From assembly GCF_000002425.4 (NCBI RefSeq), contig NC_037258.1, positions 6,057,336 through 6,121,335 of the forward strand: a DNA stretch of 64,000 nt. The letters are read 5' to 3'. Below are positions 11,670-22,539 of the stretch, in pieces; position 1 is the first letter of the stretch; every line of letters starts with the position of its first letter. The notes under the pieces are model-generated. The model saw only the letters and a list, made by a program, of their open reading frames with translations, made no database searches and was not told where the DNA came from. Position numbers and translations under genes: made by a program. This DNA comes from Physcomitrium patens (Eukaryota > Streptophyta > Bryopsida > Funariales > Funariaceae).

Positions 11670-12893
11670 TCAGAATATATCCCCTACGTCTTTGTCCAGT
11701 TCGTCTTCGTCACCTTCATTATCCATATCACTTTCATCTTCTTGCTGCGGAATCTCTGTATCTTCATTAAGGTCTTCCATATCCATCTCTGCATGTCTTC
11801 GTTTAAATATTTTTACTCTCTTCCCTGCAATTGGTATTTTCAATTTTGTACCATCTAACTTCCGTAATGAGTAAGTCGCATTATCATGAACAGTTGTTAC
11901 AACATATGGTCTAAACCAACGTTTTGAAAATTTCCACAAAGTACTATGTTGATTATCCAGACTATTGTCATAACCAAGTACCCAGTCACCTTCCTCGATT
12001 GCTTTTGGTCTCAATCGATGTTGCTTATCGAATCGCGCCTTGTTTTGTAACCTTGCTCTTTTTAACCTTTCCAATGCTATCTGGACATCTTCCGTTCTTT
12101 GCTCCAATTGTCGAATCCTAATAGCCAGAAGTTCTTCTCTTGTCAATCCATCTTCCCATGGTAGCATACTCCAAGTAAGTACCTTTTCTTCAATCGGCAT
12201 AATTGGTTTTTGACCTGTCATAAGTTCTACTGGCATATATCCTGTCACCGAACTATGTATTGTTCGATCAGCCTATAATGCAAATGACAAAAGCCGTGGC
12301 CACTCTTTAACCTTCCCATTACAAGCTTTAATCAATGCTTTCACAATCGGCGGGTGACCGCGTTCGCTTTTCGCATTCCCTTCCGGATTATAAGCAGTAG
12401 TCAGTGATAGTTTAACTCCACACTTTTCAAAGAACTTACGAGCTTCTTGTGCATTTAATTCTCCACGATCTGCAGTGATTTTTCCTACGCACCCGTAACG
12501 GCAAATGACATCTTCAAGCAAAAACCTACAAATCCCCTCTGTAGATTTTGTCCTCAATGCTCTTCTTTCTACTTGATTTGATAAATCTTCACGAGCTAAA
12601 ACCAAATATCTCATCTGCCATAACCCAACTGGCATAATAACCAAATCAAAAACCCATTTAAAATGAATAGCCAGAGGATACGTATGATGAAGACCATCTC
12701 GATGTCGGATATTAGAATACGATTGACAGATTTCACATGACTCTACAAATGAGAGCACATCTCGATACATATTTTTCCACCAATATCGTTCCTTGAGTTT
12801 AGCAAAAGTAGCCTAGATTCCTCTATGGCCTGCCCATAAACTATCATGAAACTCCTTTAATAATTTTAGTTTTTCTTCCCTTTTGCCTATCAC
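11670..12893 (-). pseudogene. Integrase of element C
   Basis: All parts are in the pol frame but broken by stops. After the RNaseH end comes TGA at 12,894-12,896. Next is the linker with TAG at 12,813-12,815, then the zinc-binding domain (H..H ending CEICQSY). The catalytic core follows, with Asp in FKWVFDLVIMP, Asp in ITADRGELN and Glu in NPEGNAKSERGH. A third TAG at about 12,249 replaces the Trp seen in E (LSFTLWTDRT). The last part is 11,670-12,248 with RLKRAR, WFRPYVV and an acidic tail. The Gly of the GPY/F module is Arg here. The DDE triad is present, so damage is limited to single changes. Confidence 0.85.
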
Positions 12894-15068
12894 TCATTGT
12901 GGCATCCCAATTCCTTTCTTCGGTCTCTTCCATAAGAATCCATCTCGAAGTAAAAATCCATATGCTTTTTTTCTTATTTGTTTGAATTTTTCTGTAGACC
13001 AATTCCCCTGCTTAGACAAGGTATTCAAATAATGACCAATATCCAATAATTCTCCTTCATAAGATTCTTCAAGAAATAGCTTGTCTTCTCTGTTGAGATT
13101 TGATATTGAATAGAATTTCAATCCGACATCATCAATGTCTTCAACCATTTCGTCCTCCCTCTCGTATCTTGCTCGAGATAGCATGTCTGCTACTAAATTG
13201 TCCTTTCCAGTGATATGCTTAAATTCTGGATTTAGTGACGTAATATAAGCAATCCATCTCAACATTGCAATATCTGGCGTTGAACAGTTAATAATCATTC
13301 CAAGCAATGGCAAGCAATCTGTTTCAATTACTACTACTGCCCCAATCAAATAGTCCTTTTCAGCTTTCATAGCCGAAACGACTCCCCAAAGTTCTCTTTT
13401 GACTTGCGAATATGCACGCTGACGAATACTTAAAACTTTAGCCCCAAATCGAACTGCAAATCTACTCCCATTTGAATCATCTTGACCCACAGCCCATCCA
13501 ATGGCAATGGGACTAGCGTCCACAGTAAGAATCACTGGTCTATTGCACTTATAATCAACCTTCCTCAATATTGGAGGTGACATCAATAATTTCTTCAATC
13601 TTTGCATTGCCTGAATATGCCTTTCTTCCCATTCAAATCGGTAATCCTTGCGTAACAGTTCATATAATGGATCCGCTATGTGAGCAAAATGAGGGATCCA
13701 GATTCGATAAAATACACATGCACCCAAAAACCTGCGAACCTCTGTTAAAGAACTACAATCCTCTTTCATCCTTCCAATTGCATCCACTTTAGTCGGATCT
13801 GGTTTTCTTCCGTAAGATCCGCATAAATGTCCAACAAATACAACCTCTCGCACTCCAAATACGGACTTCATACCCGATAATGTAAGATGAACTTTTCCAA
13901 GCCGAGTTAAAATCTTTTCACAATCTTGTATATGATCAACAACATATCTGCGACACCCCCTCGTATCTAAAGTTTCATCCTTGTCTCCTTCTTTGCACCC
14001 TTTTATAGGAACATCATCCAGAAAAGGCATAGTCTTTTCCGGGATAAAATCTCTCAATACCTTATTCATCCCATTCATCATATGCGCAACTGAGTTGGTC
14101 GCGCCTTGAGGAAGAGTGCACATTCTAACCAATCCAAGCGGTGTCCTCATCGTTGTCATATCTCTACTTCCTTCGGCAAGTTGAAATTGATCATAACCTG
14201 AATACAAATCACCCATTGAATAGATCGCCCTTCCAGCAAACGCCTCAGCAAATTCATCCACAATAGGTCCAATTCCTACATTCCTGACAGTTACAGCATT
14301 CACCGGCTGCATATCTTGAATAAACCGCAGTGACCCATTCTTCTTAGGTACCGTAAACCATCGACTAGAATACGGCGCAAATGAAGGTTCTAATATTTTC
14401 ATCTTTATCTTTTCTTTCAATAGTTCGACCAATTTAGGTAAATGTGCCCTCGGTACTGGAATCGGTCTTAGATTCCAAGGTACATGCGGTACAGTGAAGA
14501 TAACCATAGGTGTTATAATATTTGGATCCACACACCCAATTTCATGAGATTCGAAGGCAAACGATCTACCTTGTTTAGCCAACATCTTTTTGAAGCAAGT
14601 AATTTCCTCCGGCAATAAAGAACCATCAAAACCAATCTTCAATTCTTCAAAAGTCTCTTCAGTAAACTGATGTCCAATACTCATTGGATCTCTTAAACTT
14701 GCTTCTTTTGATGCTTCTCCCATTTGTTCTTTAGAATCCTCTGGTAATGGTCCGGCAACAGGCTTTATCTTCTTATCTGCCGTTTTATATCTCGTCTCTA
14801 CTGTGACTTCTGGTGCTTGAAAAGATTCAAGCATGGTATAAACCTCTCTCGAATGAATCTCAACAATCTTATCATTATTCCCTAACCCAATAGATGTAAT
14901 CAATTCCAATGAATCTTCCAGCCCATTTTCTTCATAAACACCCAAAATCCTCTCATCATCTTGCAATGTACCTATCTTGCGTAACTGTCCTTCAATATCA
15001 TATAATCTTTTTCTTTCTTTTCTTTTAAAATCTTCAACTTTCTTATACATAATATTTCCATTCTCCAA
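12894..15068 (-). CDS. Reverse transcriptase-RNaseH of element C (724 codons)
   Basis: The longest open frame in the window, minus strand. The N-terminal about 190 residues are a linker. RT follows: leader WNLRPIPVPRAHLPKLVELL, the KNGSLRFIQDMQPVN block, the SMGDLYSGYDQFQLAEGSRD palm strand, LGLVRMCTLPQGATNS, and the active-site box as FLDD (14,013-14,024) in MPFLDDVPIKG. The usual first residue Tyr is replaced by Phe. RNaseH then has TVDASPIAIGWAVGQDD, ETDCLPLLGM and a C-terminal DNLVADMLSRARY block. The first ATG in the frame is 15,068, but the frame is open upstream to the protease overlap near 15,170. It is a mobile-element gene, intact over this span, reading one base off from the protease frame. 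Confidence 0.9.
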   Translation of the reverse strand: MENGNIMYKKVEDFKRKERKRLYDIEGQLRKIGTLQDDERILGVYEENGLEDSLELITSIGLGNNDKIVEIHSREVYTMLESFQAPEVTVETRYKTADKKIKPVAGPLPEDSKEQMGEASKEASLRDPMSIGHQFTEETFEELKIGFDGSLLPEEITCFKKMLAKQGRSFAFESHEIGCVDPNIITPMVIFTVPHVPWNLRPIPVPRAHLPKLVELLKEKIKMKILEPSFAPYSSRWFTVPKKNGSLRFIQDMQPVNAVTVRNVGIGPIVDEFAEAFAGRAIYSMGDLYSGYDQFQLAEGSRDMTTMRTPLGLVRMCTLPQGATNSVAHMMNGMNKVLRDFIPEKTMPFLDDVPIKGCKEGDKDETLDTRGCRRYVVDHIQDCEKILTRLGKVHLTLSGMKSVFGVREVVFVGHLCGSYGRKPDPTKVDAIGRMKEDCSSLTEVRRFLGACVFYRIWIPHFAHIADPLYELLRKDYRFEWEERHIQAMQRLKKLLMSPPILRKVDYKCNRPVILTVDASPIAIGWAVGQDDSNGSRFAVRFGAKVLSIRQRAYSQVKRELWGVVSAMKAEKDYLIGAVVVIETDCLPLLGMIINCSTPDIAMLRWIAYITSLNPEFKHITGKDNLVADMLSRARYEREDEMVEDIDDVGLKFYSISNLNREDKLFLEESYEGELLDIGHYLNTLSKQGNWSTEKFKQIRKKAYGFLLRDGFLWKRPKKGIGMPQ

Positions 15069-15145
15069 TATACCAATAAAACTCGCATCAAAGGCACCTT
15101 CATCTCGCGAGAGTACCTCCTCTTTTGTACCTCCATAATCTCGCT

Positions 15146-16138
15146 TTACAGTGGTACCTCCCCAAAATCCTTAAATCCTTCAACAATCTTTGGCAATGGT
15201 TTCTCCCTCAACCTATCTCGATTCCGTTCATAGTTAGGAGGTACTGTTAGAAATTGTACAGCTTTCCTCCCATCTTCGCTCCGTACCCTTGCATAAGCAG
15301 AACCATCGTCAAGTACCTTTGTTTCCATCCGTGTTGCCGTGATATAAGGTTGTCCTAAAATCAACGGATAAGACGTTGTATCTTGAACGAAGAAATGTTG
15401 CTCCGTCGCAACATCCCCAATCCGAATTTTGACATCTGGACAAGCTCCATATAATTCGCCTCGTGTGTTATTAGCTGCTCGTATTGCCCATCCATGTTCC
15501 ATATCAATTGGCCATTTTTGCTTCTTATAAAGATCTTTAGACATGAGATTTATTTCAGAACCATGGTCCACCAAAGCAACTATTGGTTCTTCTATATCTC
15601 CTACCTTCACCAATACCTCAGTAGTTGCCCTTGCCCAATGCTTTCGAGTATAATGGCTCAAAGTTTCCATTTCCTTGTCACTAGAATCTTCGAAACGTAC
15701 TCGCTGATTATACCCATTCTTTTCATTTGTTGGTTGCTTGTAAACAATATCAATCTCTTCTTCATCTCTACATATTCTTGCATCAATAGCATGACTCATT
15801 CCAGTTTCGCTCATTAATTGCCTCTTTCGCTTAATGCTGTCAATGATAACATCATGAAACTCCTTCTTTGCAATTTCCAAGACTTCTTTCAATGTGAATT
15901 CCACCTTAGCGTTTAATATACGTTCTTCCAACACCCCTTTCAAATTTGTTGCCGCTTCAATGTCAGAAAGTAACTTATAAGCAATTGATTTGCCCTTATC
16001 TTTTGTCTCTGTTGTTTTTTCTCCCAATGATGCTGAGGTATCCTTTACAGGCAATTCTTGTGAAGCTGCCTCCCGAGCCTTGTCTCCACGAGTTTGCCTC
16101 TTAAAAGAATTTCCTTCTCTAGTATCATCAAAATTTCC
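15146..16138 (-). CDS. Protease-containing ORF of element C
   Basis: An open frame between the gag-side TGA (16,139-16,141) and a TAA at 15,146; its first ATG is 16,054. It codes a lysine-rich spacer, then a retropepsin-like domain. The putative active site is LVDHGSEINLM (DHG at 15,560-15,568), not the usual D-S/T-G. The same DHG occurs in E (22,944-22,952), so it is a family trait. LILGQPYI further on is the usual second retropepsin block. The end (GFKDFGEVPL) overlaps the RT frame by about two dozen bases with a -1 offset. Whether it is made by frameshift or reinitiation cannot be told. Confidence 0.8.
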   Translation of the reverse strand, partial: GNFDDTREGNSFKRQTRGDKAREAASQELPVKDTSASLGEKTTETKDKGKSIAYKLLSDIEAATNLKGVLEERILNAKVEFTLKEVLEIAKKEFHDVIIDSIKRKRQLMSETGMSHAIDARICRDEEEIDIVYKQPTNEKNGYNQRVRFEDSSDKEMETLSHYTRKHWARATTEVLVKVGDIEEPIVALVDHGSEINLMSKDLYKKQKWPIDMEHGWAIRAANNTRGELYGACPDVKIRIGDVATEQHFFVQDTTSYPLILGQPYITATRMETKVLDDGSAYARVRSEDGRKAVQFLTVPPNYERNRDRLREKPLPKIVEGFKDFGEVPL

Positions 16139-16141
16139 TCA

Positions 16142-17520
16142 TGTCTTTTTTCTTCCATCAAAGCTTCATGTTGGCTCTTAGCAATTTATGCATGAACTAA
16201 AAGAGACTCAACGGGATCCTCCCAACCTGTTCTTCCTCGTATTGTAGCTGCAGTTCTCAATAACGCTTCTCGAGGTAATTTCCCTTCTTGCATTGTAGAA
16301 ACGGCAGAAGCCCAAAACTCACTAGTTTCCGTACTTCCACCAATTTCATCATCTACTCTAGCACCATAACTTGCACTTTCTCGTGCTACTGTTTCATGCC
16401 CTTTTAAGTAATCTTGAACCAATGCTCTCATTCCTCCCTTGCCAAAATTGGTTTGAAGAAGATCCTCCCTATCTTTCAATGCTATCTTTCCATCTTTCCA
16501 GCAAATAATTCCCTGCCGTATCATATTATTAAATTCATTGCAATCTTTTCTAGTGTGTGAAGCATCATCACACCAAATGCATCTTTGTACATATCCTTGT
16601 TTTGAAACATTCTTCGAATTTTTTATAGAAGTATTCTCTTCAAGTCTTGCCAATTTGATTTGAAGATCTCGCATTCTTCGTATAATTTCTTCCATACCCA
16701 TATCTGTTTTCTTTGACAAGGATGTCGAAGGTTGAACTGTAGGCATTGACGGTGGTGTAGTACGTACTGGAGCTTTGGGTGCTTGTACTTGTTTCGGAAT
16801 ATTACTCCTATCCTTCCTCCTTTCTTTTTTTGTAAGCAACCCCACCGCATCTTCAACATTCTTCGACTTCGTTGTCAATCCTTCATCTTCTTCTTTGTCT
16901 TCAAGAAGGGGTTCTAATTTCTCTTGCAATTCTCCATCAGCAGCTTGAAGAAATAGATCAACTTTGTTCGGTTCCAATGTCAATTTTTCTACCTTCGATA
17001 ATTGAGAGTACTGCCTCTCAAATTCCCTTAGTAGCTCTGTTGCTTGCAAATTCTTATTGGGCCGTTCAATCCATCCTAGAAACAGCTTCTTAGTAACGCG
17101 ATCAGCATCTTCCAAGAAATATTCGTCTTTCAATACATGTGAAAAATCCTCCCATGAATTCCCACAACGATCCGTAATTGATGTAATGTGGTCCCTTATC
17201 TCCGGTATCGTGGCAAGTCCAAATAGTGCAACCATTTTCTTCTCAGAAACCCGATTTAATTCCATTTCACGAACATAACATCTTAAATACCTTGAAATAT
17301 TCCTCCCATCAAATTGATCAATTTTATTGACCACTGCTTGCAATGCTTTGGTTGCCAAAGCTTCCTTTCGATCATTGCTTTGCTGTTGCTGCATTGATAA
17401 TGAGAAGGCTTGAAACAAACTAGCAATAGACGGATCCATATGCATACCTTGTCCTTTAGAAGACTCCCCACCAGAAACTTCTCCCAAAAATCCTTCAAAA
17501 TTTTTATTTTCGTTTTCCAT
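16142..17520 (-). pseudogene. Gag of element C
   Basis: The frame is open from upstream, but the likely start is the ATG at 17,520 (MENENKNFEGFLG), about 50 bases after the primer site and conserved in E and D. It codes an acidic, Gln-rich capsid-type region (LFQAFSLSMQQQQ, FDGRNISRYLRCYVREMEL). It then has a lysine-rich linker and a CCHC zinc knuckle, CIWCDDASHTRKDC (16,540-16,581). A TAA at about 16,186 replaces the Tyr codon found in E (LLVHAYIAKS), and two extra A near 16,150 shift the frame. The C-terminal end is therefore damaged in this copy while the main domains read through. Confidence 0.8.
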
Positions 17521-17569
17521 AAAAATAAAGATAAAATCAACCAAAATCCAATGCCTTCTACCTCAAGCT

Positions 17570-17587
17570 TTCACGTCGGGTTCACCA
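17570..17587 (-). other. Primer-binding site of element C (tRNA-Trp type?)
   Basis: The plus-strand string TTCACGTCGGGTTCACCA has the form of a tRNA 3' end with CCA. Its complement is the primer site just inside the 5' LTR. From memory this matches the 3' end of plant tRNA-Trp; I could not verify this. It lies 4 bases from the LTR. The same site occurs in D (26,771-26,788) and, with one change, in E (24,952-24,969). Confidence 0.65.
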
Positions 17588-17591
17588 CTTA

Positions 17592-18985
17592 TGTCGTATT
17601 ACGTGCTTTCCTGCTCGAGAACGCGCCGGGCGTCTGGCTGTAGAAGGTAGTATGGAGATTCGCCGATAGTCACGCAGTCTATCAGTTTTTGACTGCTGGA
17701 ATATAAACGACTGCAACAATGTACAGTAAATCTATACGGGTGCTCTTCGACTGCTTGTCGAAGTCCTTTTTGCCCCAGCCGATAGGTCTCTAGATGTTAC
17801 AGAGAACCCCAAACAACCCAAACTATTAATCTTCAATACCCCTTTGTACTTACGATCTTGTATCCACCGACTGTCCTGTTAGATTAACCCAATAAATTTC
17901 ATTCACTCCGCATACTCAATCCTATAGACACCCCTTTAATCCTTCAATCACAGACGTAACTCGATTTTACAAAATAGTCAAGAGTATTCAAACCCACTTC
18001 ATTTAAAAATCCCGATTCACCATTACAATACTAACTTCAGCCGCGATTGCCTCAGTCTTTCCAAAACTCTATGAAGAAGAAAAATCCTAATTCTATGTCT
18101 TTCCTTCCCCGACCCGAAGCATGAAGCTCCTCTCTCTAATTCCCTTGATCTTCAAAAAAAAAAAAAAAAAAAAAAAACCCTGATGAAACCCGAACTGGTG
18201 ACCTTGCAGAAGCTTGAAAAAAAAAACTCGCTTCCCCCCCCGATTTCTCCTTGACAAAAAAAAAAACCCCCACCACTCCAAAACTATATCCCCCCTAACC
18301 TTATCCTCTGAATTTCTTCAATCTTCCGTCTTAGATCCGGAATTGGCTCCCACCTCAAGCTTGGATCCGAAATTGGCTCTCACCTCAACTTGGATTCGAA
18401 ATTGGCTCTCGCCGCCAAGCTTTCTCCTCCGTTTTTACCTTTAAGAAATCCATTTACCGAAAACAACGTTCCCTGAGACGGCACAGAGAACAGGACAGCC
18501 TGAAACAGAATCGAACCCCGTAATCGGGACCACATTGAGTCGCCTGACCAATTCAGGTCCTATATTGGGAAAGATGCCCGTAGTAACCTGGATGTTCCCG
18601 TAATTGGGTCAAATTGGTCCTCGCGTCAGATTGGCTAAGACCCGTAGTAAGACCTGGATTTCCCGTAACTAGACTGCATTGGGTTGCCCCACCAATACAG
18701 GTCTCATATTGGGTAAGAGGACCCGGATTGGATTATCGAAATTGGATCCAATTGGCTCCTCGAACCCATCGTGTGAATTGGTCCTTCTCTTCCTGCTGAC
18801 TCCCGTTATTGGAATCGAACGGGGCATTCCAGAATGCCTTGGCTGACTGTAACGGAGTCACTGAACCTGACCACTCAGTATTTATACTGGAGTTGGTCGA
18901 TGCTCCCAATATTCGAGGTAATTGAATATTAATAAAATTCCCCTTTCTTTTTATTTTCACTGTATACTCGTGTTACAACACGACA
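17592..18985 (-). repeat. 5' LTR of element C
   Basis: 1,394 bp, TGTCGTATTACGTGC to CACGACA, flanked inside by the primer site and outside by solo LTR S. It has an A-run of about 22 at 18,154-18,176. It is almost identical to 10,236-11,607. Confidence 0.9.
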
Positions 18986-19744
18986 GCGGTGAGAGCCAAT
19001 TTCGGATCCAAGCTTGAGGTGGGAGCCAATTCCGGATCTAAGACGGAAGATTGAAGAAATTCAGAGGATAAGGTTAGGGGGGATATAGTTTTGGGGGTGT
19101 TTTCATTTTGGGGGAAATCGAGGGGGGAGCTAGTTTTCAAGTTTTTTGCAAGGTTACCAGTTCAGTTTTCATTGGAGGTTTTTGAAGATCAAGGGAATTA
19201 GAGAGAGGAGCTTCATGCTTCGGGTCGAAGAAGCAAAGACATAGGATTTGGATTTTTCTTCTTCGTGGAGTTTTGGGAAGACTGAGGCACTCGCTGCTGA
19301 AGTTAGTATTGTAATGGTGAATCGGGATTTTTAAATGAAGTGGGTTTGAATACTCTTGACTGTTTTGTAAAATCGAATTACGTCTGTGATTAAAGGATTA
19401 AAGGGGTGTCTATAGGATTGAGTATGCGGAGTGAATGAAATTTATTGGGTTAATCTAACAAGACAGTCAGTGGATACAAGATCGTAAGTACAAAGGGGTA
19501 TTGAAGATTAATAGTTTGGGTTGTTCGGGGTTCTCTGTAACGTCTAGAGACCTATCGGCTGGGCAAAAAGGACTTCGACAAGCAGTCGAAGAGCACCCGT
19601 ATAGATTTATTATACATTGTTGCAGTCGTTTATATTCCAGCACTCAAAAACTGATAGATTGCGTGACTATCGGCGAATCTCCATACTACCTTCTACAGCC
19701 AGACGCCCGGCGCGTTCTCGAGCAGGAAAGCACGTAATACGACA

Positions 19745-20280
19745 CCGCATTCACTTTTTGCATTCCCTTCTGGATTATAAGCAGTAGTCAGTGATAGTTT
19801 AACTCCACATCTTTCAAAGAACTTACGAGCTTCTTGTGCATTTAATTCTCCACGATCTGCAGTGATTTTTTCCATGCATCCGTAGCGGCAAATGACATCT
19901 TCAAGCAAAAACCTATAAATCCCCTCTGTAGATTTTGTCCTCAATACTCTTCCTTCTACTTGATTTGATAAATCTTCACGAGCTAAAACCAAATATCTCA
20001 TCTGCCATAACTCAACCGGCATAATAACCAAATCAACAACCCATTTAAAATGAATAGCCAGAGGATACGTAGGATGAAGACCATCTCGATGTCGGATATT
20101 AGAATACGATTGACAGATTTCACATGACTCTACAAATGAGAGCACATCTCGATACATATTTTTCCACCAATATCGTTCCTTGAGTTTAGCAAAAGTAGCC
20201 TAGATTCCTCTATGGCCTGCCCATAAACTATCATGAAACTCCTTTAATAATTTTAGTTTTTCTTCCCTTTTGCCTATCAC
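19745..20280 (-). pseudogene. Integrase N-terminal part of E
   Basis: The minus-strand pol frame carries the linker with the same TGA (20,281-20,283) and TAG (20,200-20,202) as in C, then an open stretch 19,745-20,157. That stretch has the zinc-binding Cys pair (CEICQSY), Asp in FKWVVDLVIMP, Asp in ITADRGELN and the YNPEGNAKSE block with the catalytic Glu. It then runs into the inserted solo LTR and continues at 9,661. Confidence 0.8.
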
Positions 20281-20283
20281 TCA

Positions 20284-22539
20284 TTGTGGCATCCCAATTC
20301 CTTTCTTCGGTCTCTTCCACAAGAATCCATCTCGAAGTAAAAATCCATATGCTTTTTTTCTTATTTGTTTGAATTTTTCTGTAGACCAATTCCCCTGCTT
20401 AGACAAGGTATTCAAATAATGACCAATATCCAATAATTCTCCTTCATAAGATTCTTCAAGAAATAGCTTATCTTCTCTGTTGAGATTTGATATTGAATAG
20501 AATTTCAATCCGACATCATCAATGTCTTCAACCATTTCGTCCTCCCTCTCGTATCTTGCTCGAGATAGCATGTCTGCTACTAAATTGTCTTTCCTAGTAA
20601 TATGCTTAAATTCTGGATTTAGTGACTTAATATAAGCAATCCATCTCAACATTGCAATATCTGGCGTTGAACAGTTAATAATCATTCCAAGCAATGGCAA
20701 GCAATCTGTTTCAATTACTACTGCTGCCCCAATCAAATAATCCTTTTCAGCTTTCATAGCCGAAACGACTCCCCAAAGTTCTCTTTTGACTTACGAATAT
20801 GCACGCTGACGAATACTTAAAACTTTAGCCCCAAATCGAACTGCAAATCTACTCCCATTTGAATCATCTTGACCCACAGCCCATCCAATGGCAATGGGAC
20901 TAGCGTCCACAGTAAGAATCACTGGTCTATTGCACTTATAATCAACCTTCCTCAATATTGGAGGTGACATCAATAATTTCTTTAATCTTTGCATTGCCTG
21001 AATATGCCTTTCTTCCCATTTAAATCGATAACCCTTACGTAACAGTTCATATAATGGATCCGCTATGTGAGCAAAATGAGGGATCCAGATTCGATAAAAT
21101 ACACATGCACCTAAAAACCTGCGAACCTTTGTTAAAGAATCACAATCCTCTTTCATCCTTCCAATTGCATCAACTTTAGTTGGATCTGGTTTTCTTCCGT
21201 AAGATCCACATAAATGTCCAACAAATACAACCTCTCGCACTCCAAATACGGACTTCATACCCGATAATGTAAGATGAACTTCTCCAAGCCGAGTTAAAAT
21301 CTTTTCACAATCTTGTATATGATCAACAACATATCTACGACACCCCCTCGTATCTAAAGTTTCATCCTTGTCTCCTTCTCTGCACCCTTTTATAGGAACA
21401 TCATCCAGAAAAGGCATAGTCTTTTCCGGGATAAAATCTCTCAATACCTTATTCATCCCATTCATCATATGCGCAACTGAGTTGGTCGCGCCTTGAGGAA
21501 GAGTGCACATTCTAACCAATCCAAGCGGTGTCCTCATCGTTGTCATATCTCTACTTCCTTCGGCAAGTTGGAATTGATCATAACCTGAATACAAATCACC
21601 CATTGAATAGATCGCCCTTCCAGCAAACGCCTCAGCAAATTCATCCACAATAAGTCCAATTCTTGCATTCCTGACAGTTACTGCATTTACCGGTTGCATA
21701 TCTTGAATAAACCGTAGTGACCCATTCTTCTTAGGTACCGTAAACCATCGACTAGAATACGGCACAAATGAAGGTTCTAATATTTTCATCTTTATCTTTT
21801 CTTTTAACAGTTCCACCAATTTAGGTAAATGTGCCCTCGGTACTGGAATCGGTCTTAGATTCTAAGGGACATGTGGTATAGTGAAGATAACCATAGGTGT
21901 TATAATATTTGGATCCACACACCCAATTTCATGAGATTCGAAGGCAAACGATCTACCTTGTTTAGCCAACATCTTTTTGAAGCAAGTAATTTCCTCCGGC
22001 AATAAAGAACCATCAAAACCAATCTTCAATTCTTCAAAAGTCTCTTCAGTAAACTGATGTCCAATACTCATTGGATCTCTTAAACTTGCTTCTTATGATG
22101 CTTCTCCCATTTGTTCTTTAGAATCCTCTGGTAATGGTCCGGCAACAGGCTTTATCTTCTTATCTGCCGTTTTATATCTCGTCTCTACAGTGACTTCTGG
22201 TACTTGAAAAGATTCAAGCATGGTATAAACCTCTCTCGAATGAATCTCAACAATCTTATTATTATCTCCTAACCCAATAGATGTAATCAATTCCAATGAA
22301 TCTTCAAGTCCATTTTCTTCATAAACACCTAAAATCCTCTCATCATCTTGCAATGTACCTAACTTGCGTAATTGTCCTTCAATATTATATAATCTTTTTC
22401 TTTTTTTTTTAAAATCATCAACTTTCTTATACATAATATTTCCATTCTCCAATATACCAATAAAACTCGCATCAAAGGCACCTTCATCTCGCGAGAGTAC
22501 CTCCTCTTTTGTACCTCTATAATCTCGATTTATAGTGGT
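20284..22539 (-). pseudogene. Reverse transcriptase-RNaseH of E
   Basis: The same protein as 12,894-15,068, in pieces within one frame: 22,452-22,093 (linker), 22,071-21,862, 21,819-20,791 (RT with FLDDVPIKG and RNaseH start), and 20,757-20,284 (RNaseH end with ETDCLPLLGM). The breaks are single nonsense changes, for example at 21,859-21,861 where C has Trp (PWNLRP) and at about 20,790 where C has Gln. This indicates a few point mutations since insertion. Domain content and frame relation to the protease are as in C. Confidence 0.85.

Larger units (their letters stand above)
10236..18985 (-). mobile_element. Near-complete Ty3/gypsy family B element C
   Basis: C is 8,750 bp with LTRs 10,236-11,607 and 17,592-18,985. 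Its internal region codes on the minus strand: gag with CCHC knuckle, protease, RT-RNaseH in one 724-codon frame, and integrase with a GPY/F-type end. Flanks are ACGG (10,232-10,235) and GCGG (18,986-18,989), a 4-bp duplication with one change. It is the innermost and youngest insertion. The LTRs differ by an 18-20-bp deletion between gactgc repeats in the 3' LTR plus scattered transitions. Gag, the gag-PR junction and integrase have stops, so the copy is probably not autonomous. Confidence 0.9.
9662..19744 (+). mobile_element. Solo LTR S of family B (split by element C)
   Basis: Two pieces, 9,662-10,235 and 18,986-19,744, together form one 1,333-bp family B LTR in the opposite orientation to C, D and E. 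It starts TGTCGTGTTGAAACACGAG and ends GAAAGCACGTAATACGACA. No internal sequence is attached, so it is a solo LTR left by LTR-LTR recombination. It lies in E's integrase with CCGC duplicated on both sides (9,658-9,661 and 19,745-19,748). Element C interrupts it at 10,235/18,986. Confidence 0.85.

Noticed and set aside
10112..11874. Several plus-strand ORFs of 60-82 codons in and beside the LTRs
   Set aside because: The same frames recur in every family B LTR copy or lie antisense to the integrase end; they are shadows, with no start context or family pattern.
12894..15068. The 724-codon frame as a host gene
   Set aside because: RT and RNaseH motifs, flanking LTRs, primer site and a second copy in E show that it is a retrotransposon gene.
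15494..15817. 107-codon plus-strand ORF, repeated at 22,878-23,201
   Set aside because: It is exactly antisense to the conserved protease frame in both copies, so its apparent conservation comes from the minus-strand gene.
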